DNA from: Berghia stephanieae
Lineage: Eukaryota > Mollusca > Gastropoda > Nudibranchia > Aeolidiidae
DNA length: 64,000 nt
Direction of reading: 5' to 3'
Assembly (NCBI GenBank): GCA_034508935.3
Contig: CM067452.1
Location: 3,902,558-3,966,557 of the forward strand
Below the pieces are notes generated by a model. The model had not been told where the DNA came from. It searched no databases and worked only from the letters and a program-made list of their open reading frames with translations. Both the position numbers and the translations under genes were made by a program. This document shows positions 44,531 to 54,391 of this stretch, in pieces. The number at the start of each line of letters is the position of its first letter. Positions within the stretch are counted from its first letter, which is position 1.

Positions 44531-44942
44531 GTAAGGTAGGAAAAACCACTTATTATAAGCAGTCATTTTTCTCTCCTAAGATCTAAAGACACAACCAAAC
44601 CTTATATCATTTTTTAAAATCACATAAAATACAGTTTCACAACTTTCAAAGCACATATAATAAGGTTAAGGACAGGGAGGAATATTAAATAAATGCTGTC
44701 TAAAATGATGGATTTATTTCTTAAAAGATAATTTAAAGTCAAATTCTGGTATATGTTAGTGTCCTCTGTTAAAATATTTCATGTTTAATAATAATGGGAT
44801 ATATTTAATTCTTGATTTTTCTCTTGAACATGAATGGAGCAATAAGGTAGCTACTTATGCTATTTAATCTAATTCTTATGAATTATATTAATGAATACTA
44901 CTATTTGACATCAAATTTCTAATAAAAAGAATATTATTTTAG

Positions 44943-45025
44943 GCCTGATGAAAAGTTGCCAAATCCAAGAAGTCCGCGTTGAACCATCCCAACTGAATGA
45001 AAATAGGAATGAAAGCAGTATTAAG
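44943..45025 (+). CDS. Tyrosine-recombinase gene, exon 4 (proposed)
   Basis: In phase with exon 3 it reads (S)LMKSCQIQEVRVEPSQLN then ENRNESSIK, ending in phase 0 at AAG|GTTAGT. R540 copy k inserted 17 bp downstream. Confidence 0.5.
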
Positions 45026-45042
45026 GTTAGTCTTATTACTTT

Positions 45043-45576
45043 GTTTTGTTTTTGTTTTTAGGGGTTTTACGGCGCTTGCAACACATTAAGGTCATATCAG
45101 AGCCAGTAAAAAGGAAGAAAATGGTATAGTAAAAATGGTATAGTAAAAAGTTATAGAATTACAATTAAAGCACAAAAGAAAAGGTGAGACAAAGGGGAAT
45201 TGATTCAAATAGGGAACAGATGCAGATTCCAAGAGCACACTGTCAAAGTACTTAGTTTGAGATCACCTAAACGTCTCATCCAGACACATACACAGGTCCC
45301 AACTAAGAGGAATACACTCAAACGTTTACAAATCATATAATATAATATGTAAACTAAACATAATACAATGCATAACAGAGAGATGATTTAAAAGGAAAAA
45401 AATATCATCTTCCAAAACTATATACATTCGACTGTTTCCCTTCCAGCTAGGGCCAGGACAAAACCAAGAAATCTCATTCCAAGACAACGACAGTAAACAA
45501 TTGGAAAACGGGTTGGGGGGATAGAAAACACAGCATGTACCTCCCTGCCCACCATGGGAGGTCAGGATCCCCACCC
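45043..45576 (-). mobile_element. R540 retroposon copy k (with 14-bp target duplication)
   Basis: Flanked by AGTCTTATTACTTT (45029-45042) and AGTCTTATAACTTT (45577-45590), one mismatch. The tail hairpin is intact. Confidence 0.87.
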
Positions 45577-45777
45577 AGTCTTATAACTTTAATTGACGAA
45601 TTGACCTCATCATGCAACATCAGAGGAACAATTTGAGTAAATTGGATCTAAATCTCCAGTTTCTTATATGTCTGCTTGGCAAGGTACATTTATGATGCAT
45701 TGCTTTACTAGCACAAGGTGTTAATGAATTTGGATTAGGAGGTTAGAGTTGTGATTTTATTGAGTCATTAACTGGAA

Positions 45778-45816
<39 letters not shown>

Positions 45817-46504
45817 GACTGTCAGCTGGTCTAGGCAAACTGTATAGATACATTAAATGCTAGTCTTTGGAGATGTTCTGTATTTAACATAGAATGTGTC
45901 CTGCGAACAGTCTTTGTCTCAGGGTTTCAGGGATCAGGTTAAATGTAATGTAATGCATATTCTGAACGCAGGCTCTTCCTCCAAGGCACTAAATTCAGTA
46001 ACATCAATGTCAATCACTTAAATTTACACAAATTCACATTTTTTGAATGTATCTTCATTGTTAATGGTTTTAAGTTAAAATCACTGTATAATATCGTACA
46101 GGGTGTTCATTGAAATAATTGTCCAGTGTGATGAAAGCCCATGTAGTATGAAAGACGGATCAGATTTGAATTATAGTCCCCTTTTTTATTGACAAAAAAA
46201 TTTTTATTCGAAATTAGTGTGCAATTATAAGAGGACTGAGATTCTGGGAGTCGAGCGTTTAGAAAATGGTCATTATAAATTCTGGTAGTGATTGGGAAGA
46301 TGGTTTGATTGCAATAAGTATGTTATTCCTGTTTTAAGCCTTAATAACTATCTGAACATCAACACTCCACAATCTAGTTTATTTAATAGACATTATTTTT
46401 AAAAAGGCGATTTGTCCTCAAGGACTTTTTTTCAAGCATTTATGAAATCACTGCTTTTGTCATTATCATCTGGGCAATGAACTTTTCTCTGATTTACATT
46501 TCAG

Positions 46505-48368
46505 AAACCAAAACGAATGTGTAAGTTTTGTGATGAATTTCAAATCCATCTCACTCGTCATGTAAAAAGAAAACACAGTACAGAGGAGGAGGTGATTTCT
46601 GCTTTGAAACTATTGGGTAAAGAGCAAAACAGAATGTTTGATACCATAAAAAAGCGGCATTTTAAAGCGAATGCAGAAATTCATCGCAAAGATAAGCAAG
46701 CAACTTTAATAAGGGAGAGATGCCAAGGCAATGCTGATACGGTAATGTGTTCTGGATGCTTAGGCTTTTTTGATGGCAAAAATATCTTTCGTCACAAAGA
46801 AAAGTATTCTCGTATTCTCGAGTGATGTCTTTATAAGCTGACACAATTAAAATGACTTCTTTGTCAGGCTGTGCAAAAGAAATAGGTGTTGATGATGAGT
46901 TTAAGACCAATGTCATTGATAGTTTTAGAAAAGATGATGTTGGAGAGATTTGCAAAACAGATTTATTTGTATTGTTGCTTGGGAAAAAACAATGGGCAAG
47001 ATCAGTAAAAAAGGAAAGATCCATTATGATGGGTGAGATGAGATTGCTTGCCAACTTAATTTATTTATTACGAGCAAAGTCCGAAAATGAATATGCCTCG
47101 GGATTAGATGTGTTGGACTACAATTCAATTTATTTGAAAAAGTTGTCATCAAATTGTGTGACAAAGATGATGGCCAAAAGGCCGGTTTGAAAGTGAGAAT
47201 CAGATTTGTTCTCAAGAAGGCGGTCAATGTCATGAAAGGGTACTTTGTTATGAAAGGTGTATTTGACAGAGCAAGATTTGAGCAGATTTATAGATGTCCT
47301 CAATCTAAATTGGAGCTTTGTATTTTATTCAGCTCAAGTAGAATGTGAATTAAAACGGGGTGGTCTTCGTAAACCAGCAGCCATGCCATTGGAAGAAGAT
47401 ACTTCAACTTTCAAAATATACTTGTTCCAGGAAATGGCAAATGGGATGGCTCGATTTGAACTCTGGGACAAACACAATTTTATTTTCATGAGGAAAATAA
47501 TTTTGTCAAGGATAACCATGATTAATGCTTGAAGAGGTGGTGAGCCAAGTAGGCTTACTTTAACTGAGTAGAGAGATGCCATCACAGGTGCTTAGACTTA
47601 GATCGATCCAAATTGAATCATGGATGTAGACGATCCAATGGAAAAATTGATCGATAATCTGAAACCAAGATGTTCCTGTTTTGTTCTCAATGGACACAAT
47701 AGAGCCTATAACTAAACTTCTATGTGAGAGGATAAATTGTAATGTTTCTATTGATAATACATATTTGTTTCCCAACAATGGTCAATCAACTGACCATGCC
47801 AGTGGATACCATTGCCTTCGGTCTGTTGTAAAACGTTGTCCTGGACTGAAGCAGCCTCACCTCCTGATTGCTGATAAGTTTAGACATTGAGTTTCCACCA
47901 TGTTTGCTCAATTAGACATTCCAAAAGAACAAAGGACCATTTTTTATCCTGACATGGGGCACTCTGAATCTGTCAATAGAAATGTGTACCAGTGTCCATT
48001 GGCAGTGACAGAAATCACAAAAGTGTGTATGTAATTTCTTGTTGAACTCAGTAGACGGTACACCACAGCCTCAAAGAGTTTCATATGAAGAAGGGGAAAT
48101 CAGCAATTCAGATATTTGTTCTATAATATTACCTCAACAACATGAACAGTCCAGCTATCTTTCTGAGCAAGCAACAGTTAATGAACCAAATGGATAGCTT
48201 GCTGGAAAAGGAAGCAAATAATCACCAGAAAAAATGGTTGCTAAACATCAATATACAAAATGGTCTGATCGCAGCAAGTCTGATATCGTAAACTCTTATT
48301 TCAAGAAATATATCACAGATAACCAAGAAGCTTATGATTATAATAGGAACTGGAGTGAGAGGCGGTGA
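46505..48368 (+). pseudogene. Tyrosine-recombinase (Crypton-like) gene, main exon, frame-broken
   Basis: Phase 0 after TACATTTCAG. An N-terminal C2H2 finger (CKFCDEFQIHLTRHVKRKH) and a second finger (CSGCLGFFDGKNIFRHKEK) precede VDDEFKTNVIDSF. The recombinase core is spread over several frames: RGGEPSRLTLTE (first catalytic Arg), FRH (about 47880), VSTMFAQLDIPKEQR, MGHSESVNRNVYQCP with catalytic His and Tyr (about 47960), and a C-terminal Myb-like tail KWSDRSKSDIVNSYFKKYI ending at TGA 48366. The R...RH...H...Y order is that of phage-integrase-fold tyrosine recombinases. With no reverse transcriptase nearby this fits Cryptons or host genes derived from them. About eight stops or frameshifts make it non-functional as assembled. 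Confidence 0.72.
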
Positions 48369-48373
48369 CGTCA
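48366..48373 (+). promoter_or_regulatory. CRE palindrome TGACGTCA
   Basis: A perfect CRE site overlaps the recombinase-gene stop and lies 351 bp upstream of the THAP start codon in a locally CpG-rich stretch (GCGGTGACGTCACGCGTGCC). It may belong to the THAP promoter. Confidence 0.35.
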
Positions 48374-48723
48374 CGCGTGCCACGCAAGGAACCATCGCGG
48401 CCATGCCCATTGTGGCATGATAAGGCTATTTTGCTTTGGGGCAAACAATACCGGCATGGGTGTGTGTGACCTCACGCTTAATTATTAGCACACTTTGATA
48501 CACAGCATCTTTCTTTGTTTAACTGCTGAGCACACATTTACTTATATGATTATTCGCTGTTGTTTTTGATTTTTCATTTGTCTTGGTCAAATATATTTAA
48601 AAGTGCAAGTAAAGCTTGTATTATAAAATTCAGGAATTCTCTTTGAGACATCAAGGATCCACACACTAACGTTCTCGGGAAAAAAAAATGAACCTTCTAA
48701 TCAAGCTTGATCGTTGAGAAAAG

Positions 48724-48794
48724 ATGGTTCACACGTGTGTTGTCACTGGTTGCCTTAACCGAAAACAGAAGGATTCCATTAGGAGTTTTCACTC
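48724..48794 (+). CDS. THAP-domain protein, first exon
   Basis: ATG opens MVHTCVVTGCLNRKQKDSIR and SFHS, then the donor CACTC|GTAAGT. The pattern MVxxCxVxGCxNR...SFH is the start of a THAP (C2CH) DNA-binding domain, which in many genes is split by an intron here. 23 codons plus two bases are in this exon. No second THAP exon (W...C..HF) was found downstream before the pogo-like copy, so the rest is lost, lies beyond the window, or the exon is a fragment. THAP domains occur in P-element-like transposases and host transcription factors, and the exon alone cannot separate these. Confidence 0.6.
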
Positions 48795-49133
48795 GTAAGT
48801 CACAGATGTTTGTTAGCTCATTTTATCTCTACAATCATTAATTTGCTATCAATATTCAATCACAGTCCTCTTGCTCCTTTATCCCCCCTCATCCACACAT
48901 CTTCTCGTCCGAGACCTTCTTCTGTTATTCACTTTTCAGATGATAATTCAACGATAATGACTTTGAGTCGATAGACACAAGCTGTTCTTGTCGGCTATTT
49001 ATTTATGTTTTAATACAGTATATAATCTGTGGTAGCAACGGAGCATGTTGTTATCTTTCTTGTAATTTCTACACGTGTATATCAATCAACATTTAATTCA
49101 TTACTATTGTACAGCTGTTATCTAGATTGTTAC

Positions 49134-50152
49134 TTTTACCGGTAAAAATGGGTGGGTGGGGGTGGTAGACAACTTACCATTACATGCCATTTCATTTCCA
49201 CTTTGTTTAAATGTGTGAGGGGGTGAAGAGGGAGGGGGGGGGGGGTGGTTCTATGTAATTAGGCCTTTGAACCTAATGGCTTTTCAACAAAAGAGGGGTG
49301 TACAGTAGACAGCTTACCATTGATTGACATGCCTTTTCATTTCCATTTCACTTCACCTCTGAGTCGCTGTACATCATTTTTTTTGGTTTGTTTGTTGCTT
49401 TAGGTCTCTTCCAACACAATTGAGGTTATATGAGAGACCGCTGAAACAAAAAAACAAGCAATCTAACAAAAATAGTACAAATGTCAATCAAAATCATAAC
49501 CTAAAGATATCATAAGCTAAATTATAAATAACCAAGAACAAACAGGCAGAGGATTTACAGTAAAAAAATATCCCCTGTCAAAAATACAATCACAAACCAA
49601 AGAAGCAGGATAGGCTAGTAAAGAGAAGAAGAAACGACATCACTATCGGATCGTACACCCATGCGAACATCATAGGTATATGATTCAAGGTTGATGCTCC
49701 CATCCAACCACCCGCGCTGTACATCATTCATTATCAATTATCACACAAGAACTTTCGATCTTATTTTAGCTTCACATTTTATTAAAAGATGTCTAAAAGA
49801 AAGCACTGTGCTTACACGTTGGAGACTAAAATAAAAATACTATTTGAAGTTGATGAAAAAAAGTTGAGCAAGACGGAGGTATGTAAAAAACATGGCATCC
49901 CGAACTCACCTTTTTCATCAATTATGAATGGAAAAACAAAAACCCCAAAGAAATGTTTAAAACACACCAAATTAAAAAATTAAAAAATGGTTACCTACAA
50001 CGTTATTTAAGGGGAAACAACCCATGATACGATTAAATGAGTAAATTCCTTAAATAGCTACCACTCTTGAAAAACATCGCAAAATGGGAACTTGCTTTAA
50101 ACCGAAATGGTTGAGAAGGTCCGCAAAATTTCGGTTTAACGTAATTCTACTG
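49134..50152 (+). mobile_element. Pogo/Tigger-like element copy 1, 5'-truncated
   Basis: Shares most of its length with 53690-54389. It encodes the CENP-B-type N-terminal helix-turn-helix MSKRKHCAYTLETKIKILFE and KKLSKTEVCKKHGIP (49789 on), then degenerates. The right end is AATTTCGGTTTAACGTAATT, CTACTG at 50152, followed by TA. It is interrupted by a retroposon at 49379-49714. The left terminal repeat was not found. Confidence 0.75.
49379..49714 (-). mobile_element. Second stem-loop retroposon (R336) with 14-bp target duplication
   Basis: Perfect duplication CGCTGTACATCATT at 49365-49378 and 49715-49728. The minus-strand 3' end is the stem GGTCTCT/AGAGACC enclosing a loop close to that of R540, then CTAAAGCAACAAACAAACC. 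The body differs from R540. It is absent from pogo-like copy 2, which supplies an empty-site comparison. Confidence 0.88.
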
Positions 50153-50160
50153 TATTTCTG

Positions 50161-50512
50161 GTGTATAATTTCATTAAATGTTAATGGTACAAATATGTAA
50201 AAAGTGACCCAATGGGTGACATAAATCAGATATCTTTGGTGTATAATTTCATTAAATGATTATGGTACAAATAGGTATTAAGTGACCCAATGGGTGACAT
50301 AAATTATCAATTTTTGGTGTATAATTTCATCAACTCTTGTTTATGGTACAAATATGTATTAAGTAAATGACCCAATGGGTGACATAAATCATATGTTTTT
50401 GGTGTATAATTTCATTAAATGTTTATGGTACATATAGGTATTAAGTGACCCAATGGGTGACATAAATCATATATTTTTGGTGTATAATTTCATCAACTCT
50501 TGTTTATGGGTA
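50161..50512 (+). repeat. Minisatellite, ~78-bp unit x 4.5
   Basis: Units start at 50161, 50239, 50317, 50402 and 50480 (GTGTATAATTTCATnAA). Each carries ACCCAATGGGT, a 5-bp palindromic stem with a one-base loop. It begins eight bases after the pogo-like element's right end. Confidence 0.95.
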
Positions 50513-50744
50513 ACATCATGTATTTTATATGTTTACTCGTGTTGGTTTTTAATAAATTTTTATTTTAAAATCAAAGTCGTTACAGTCAGCATTTGTTTAA
50601 TAAATGTGCTTATCTGTGTCAAATATTCAACCTAAGACAAGTGTGCTATTAATTGTTCGAATGCTGGTTAAATCACTTGTTAATTGGTTTTGAGCCAATC
50701 CTAATACTAAATTTTTGCTTGAAACCAAATTATTCTCCATGACA

Positions 50745-51372
50745 AAAGATGAAATCTTATGACATTGTATGTGTGACTTGTCAAGTTCTCTCTAAAACAA
50801 AAGGTGCGTTTACAACGATGGCAAACATGGGGTCTTTCTCCAAAGCGAATCTTTCTGTGTACGTGCCAAGTGTTTTACAGATTGAATGTTTTACCGAATA
50901 GATCACACACAAACATATTTTGGGGTGAATATTTTTGTGAGCATTTTGTAAAAAAATTCTGACAAATCTCACAAGGGTATTCATGTGATTTTCTAGTTCG
51001 AAGAGAGAATTAAATTTAAATCTACAGCTGTAAACCAAACATACATGACTTTTTGTTTTCTCTCAATGAACTTTTAGAAAATGTACATTTAAAGAGAATT
51101 TTTCCTCACAAATAATACAGCTATAACTATATGGCTTTATGTTGCTATAGGTTGTGATGTGATAAATGAGTTGGGATTTGTAAGCAAAAGCTTACATAAA
51201 TCTCCACTTGACATAGAGGACACCTGACTTTCACTTTTTTTTTTAAATCCTGACCACGACAAACCAGTAAAAGCTTATTCATCAAATTCACACTTGAAAA
51301 GGTCTCACAAATTGCTCTCCATGGAAGATGAGCAAAGATTTTCTGATTGAAAATAATGGACTTCAAAACCAT
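50745..51372 (-). pseudogene. Degenerate C2H2 zinc-finger region of the N-RAG-like gene
   Basis: Minus-strand frames downstream of the RAG1-N-like exon show finger remnants: CPLCQVEIY, CFKFNSLFELENHM-like YSCRFKFNSLFELENHM, PCEICQNFFTKCSQKY, FVCDLFGKTFNL, and HRKIRFGERPHVCHRCKRTF followed by CFRENLTSH (the GERPxxC linker is clear). One internal stop and at least one frameshift separate them. Whether this was the C-terminal part of the same gene is inferred from strand and distance (14 bp after its stop). Confidence 0.55.
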
Positions 51373-51385
51373 GAGCAGTTATATG

Positions 51386-51913
51386 TTAGGGATCAGCAGA
51401 CAAGGAGTAAGGCTGCTCTTCTTTAGGACTATGTGGCTCAGCGTATTGGCTGGTTGGTGGAATATCCAGTTCCACATGAGGCACGTTGGCAAATGTCTCA
51501 AGTTGTTTTAGTTTGGGAAAAGGTTTTTTGCGTGGTCTACCTCCCTTGCATTGAGAATTATGGAGGCGACATAAAGTACATTGGGTTATAGACAAAGAAG
51601 GGTCAAATTCACACCATATATGCTTGTTATTTGAAGCAAGTTCTCTTGCAATATTAAGAGCGTTGAGGCCTCGATCTTTTTTCTTGAGGTAGTGGATCCT
51701 TGCAACACACTTCTTACAAATATTCTCTGAAAATGTCAGTCCATCTTTTGAAATATCCACATTGAAATATAAAAGAATTTCACGCTTGTAATTGATTGTT
51801 TTCAATGTTGCACATCCTTTTGTTTTCTCAGGAGAAGTTTGGACCCTTTTGCAGCATATTCGGCAGAGTCTATTTGCATTGAGACGATGATTATTTTCAG
51901 TATGATCCTTCAT
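51386..51913 (-). CDS. N-RAG-like gene exon 2: RAG1 N-terminal-type zinc domain
   Basis: 175 residues in phase 0 after the acceptor TTTTACTTAG. The pattern LCRICCKRV, YFNVDISKD, FSENICKKC, IWCEFDP, CTLCRLHNS, KGGRPRKKP follows the order seen in vertebrate RAG1 upstream of its RING (LCRIC, FRIDVKAD, PTEFCHNC, W-H, CDIC, RGLKRK). It binds zinc and is not the catalytic RAG1 core. Similar N-RAG sequences are reported, from memory, in Aplysia mobile elements. The frame ends YSLSADP with a stop at 51386. No RAG1 DDE core lies in the window. It is probably a DNA-binding or adaptor protein of transposon ancestry. Confidence 0.68.
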   Translation of the reverse strand: MKDHTENNHRLNANRLCRICCKRVQTSPEKTKGCATLKTINYKREILLYFNVDISKDGLTFSENICKKCVARIHYLKKKDRGLNALNIARELASNNKHIWCEFDPSLSITQCTLCRLHNSQCKGGRPRKKPFPKLKQLETFANVPHVELDIPPTSQYAEPHSPKEEQPYSLSADP

Positions 51914-52030
51914 CTAAGTAAAAGAACAAAAAAAAAAAGAACATTGATTAACTCCTTCATTTATTCATCATTCTCAAAAGATATGAGATGATCCTTTTTT
52001 TTTTTTTATCATAGTGAAGAAGACATTCAT

Positions 52031-52093
52031 TATTATTATTATTATTATTATCATCATCATCATCATCATCATTACTACTATATTATTATCATG

Positions 52094-52182
<89 letters not shown>

Positions 52183-52305
52183 CAATATTATTATTATCAC
52201 TATTATTATAATTCTTCTTCTTATAATAGTAATAATTATTATTATTATCATTATCATTATTATATTTTATTATTATTATCATCGTCATCATTTTTATTAT
52301 AATAT
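52031..52305 (+). repeat. (ATT)n/(ATC)n microsatellite in the N-RAG-like gene intron
   Basis: Nearly 270 bp of ATT, ATC and related triplets, followed by a SINE/LINE tail-like AATACTTTATTTGTCCC at 52312. It gives long false poly-Asn and poly-Ile frames. Confidence 0.95.
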
Positions 52306-52506
52306 TAAAAAATACTTTATTTGTCCCAAAAAGAAAATTTTGTACAGATGTGTGTATTAAAAGGAGCATTATAGAGAGATATCAATAATGTAGACAACAA
52401 CCAAATAAAAACAAAAGAAAAAAAAAAAAAAAAACCCAAAAAACTAAAAGAAAACACCAAAAAAAACCACCAAAAATAAACAAACAAAAAAATTTAAGTC
52501 ACTCAC

Positions 52507-53028
52507 CAACTCTATAACTATAATATTCTCAACTAGTTTCACAGCAGTCTCCGAAGATAAAATATTGCCCATCCCTTGTTGACAATTATACAACTCATCA
52601 TCCGCATAAAAATCATAATTATCATTAAGACTTTCTTCCTTGCATACGAGATGTCCTGCTGTTTCCAACTTCACTGGTTGACGATCACTGTCATTTTCCA
52701 TCGGTTCAGGGCCGATATCCGCAGGTTCTTCTCTTATGTGTTGATAAGAAGATAACATAACTCTCATTTCCTCACTCATTTCACTTTGATCAATGACGCG
52801 TTGATTACTGGTTGTAGCACAGGGTAGTTCCTCACTTTCACATATTAACGTTTCTGACTCAATTGGATCATCTGTTAAATCTTCCTCCTTATATAAAACT
52901 GAATGAATATCTTCCTCAAGCTTAGGTTTGATTACATCATTCCTGTCACAATCTGTCCATTGAGTTTCACCACCAGAGCAGACTTCATTGTCATCTTCAT
53001 CACTTACGATCTCTGTTTTAATGTCCAT
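52507..53028 (-). CDS. N-RAG-like gene exon 1: acidic N-terminal region
   Basis: ATG at 53028 opens MDIKTEIVSDEDDNEVCSGG. 174 residues rich in Glu, Asp and Ser follow (KPKLEEDIHSVLYKEEDLTD, CKEESLNDNYDFYADDELYN), ending VENIIVIEL at the donor TTG|GTGAGT in phase 0, which matches exon 2. There is no recognised domain. The 'IKTEIVSDED'/'KPKLEED' style with lysine-flanked acidic patches is typical of N-termini of zinc-finger regulators. The frame is fully open and codons look normal, in contrast to the decayed fingers downstream. Confidence 0.6.
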
Positions 53029-53221
53029 TTTTCGATTCAAATCCGATAAAAGTGATTTTGATAACTGGTCAACATTATAAGACCTTCATGTTGTTCCTTT
53101 TTGGGTGGTTATTTGATACAATAAAATTGGCAGTCAGAGGAAGGAGTCTGAGATGAGAGAAAAAAAAAGAGAAACACAAGTAAAAATTTGAATACTGCTC
53201 CATGCCATTTACATTAATATA

Positions 53222-54389
53222 CAGTAAAATTACTTGAAACCGAAAGAAGCTAAACCGAAAAATACCTTAAACCGCAAAGAATTTAATAAATTGTACCAGT
53301 TTCTTCATTATCTTTGTACTAATTCTTACTATGAACCGAAATACTTCTTAGCAGGACTTTCTTTAAACCGAAACAACTTGAGAGCACCTTCTCTTTTTCT
53401 CTCTCTCTATTTTTCTTCAAAAATTCGGGAAGGAGGCCACATGTAATAATGCCCAGCGATATTAAACACAGAGCGTAAGTATAAGATGAGGGTGAGGTGG
53501 GGGGGTAGGCAAACACTTCAATCATGGCACTTGGGCTTGGCCAACACCACGATCGAACAGACTAGAAAAGGAAGACAACTGGTGACTGGCAGGCGAAAGA
53601 GGGGGAGTTGGGGTGTAGAATCACGCAAGCGAGATGTTCTCACTCGTGTGTTGATGCTTTGGAACTGACTGGATTTTCAACACAACAATAAGGAGGGGGT
53701 GGTAGACAACTTACCACTTACCATTGACATGCCATTTCATTTCCACTTTGTCTAAATGAAAATGTGTGAGGGTGGGGGGAGGTTCTATGTAATTAGGCCT
53801 TTGAACCTAATGACTTTTCAACAAAAGAGAGGTCTGTAGTAGACAGCTTAGCATTGACACGCTTTTTCATTTCCATTTCACTTCACCTCTGAGTAGCTGC
53901 GCATCATTCATTATCAATTATCGCACAAGAACTTTCGATCTTATTTTAGCTTTACATTTTACTAAATGATGTGTAAAAGAAAGCACTGTGCTTACACGGA
54001 GTTTAAAATCAAAATACTATGTGAAGTTGATGAAAAAAAAAGTTGATCAAGACGGAGATATGTAAAAACAGCATCCCGAAGTCAACTTTCAACAATTTTG
54101 AATTGAAAACAAAAACCCCCAAAAATATTTTTAAAGCACACCAAAAAAAAAAACACAAATAAAAAATAAAATTAAAAAAAAACAAAAAACAAACAATTTT
54201 TTTAATGGTTATGAAGACGGCATTTATTAAACCATTCCATTTAAGGGGAAACCCATGATACGAATGAATGAGCAAATTCCTTAAATAGTTACTACCCTTG
54301 AAAAGCGGGAACTTGCTTTAAACCAAAATGTCTTTAAACCGAAATGGTTTAGAAGGTCTCCAAAATTTCAATTTAAAGTAATTCTACTG
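53222..54389 (+). mobile_element. Pogo/Tigger-like element copy 2, both ends present
   Basis: 1168 bp flanked by TA (53220-53221 and 54390-54391). The left end CAGTAAAATTACTTGAAACC and right end AATTTAAAGTAATTCTACTG are imperfect inverted repeats starting CAGTA, as in pogo/Tigger elements. Both ends carry repeated sub-terminal TAAACCGAAA words (about five on the left). Internally only the CENP-B-type helix-turn-helix start (CKRKHCAYTEFKIKILCEVD) remains, frame-broken, so it is non-autonomous. Confidence 0.85.
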
Positions 54390-54391
54390 TA

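Noticed and set aside
50161-50512. Possible CRISPR array
   Set aside because: Units are contiguous tandem copies without unique spacers, and the genome is eukaryotic; the 61-bp tandem at 6918 was rejected for the same reason.
51386-51913. A RAG1-like transposon with recombinase core
   Set aside because: Only the N-terminal zinc region is seen; no DDE core, RAG2-like kelch or RAG-type terminal repeats in the window.
52091-52369. Long poly-Ile/poly-Asn reading frames
   Set aside because: Translations of (ATT)n/(ATC)n microsatellite on both strands; same for 57119-57370, 61761-61982 and 62264-62656.
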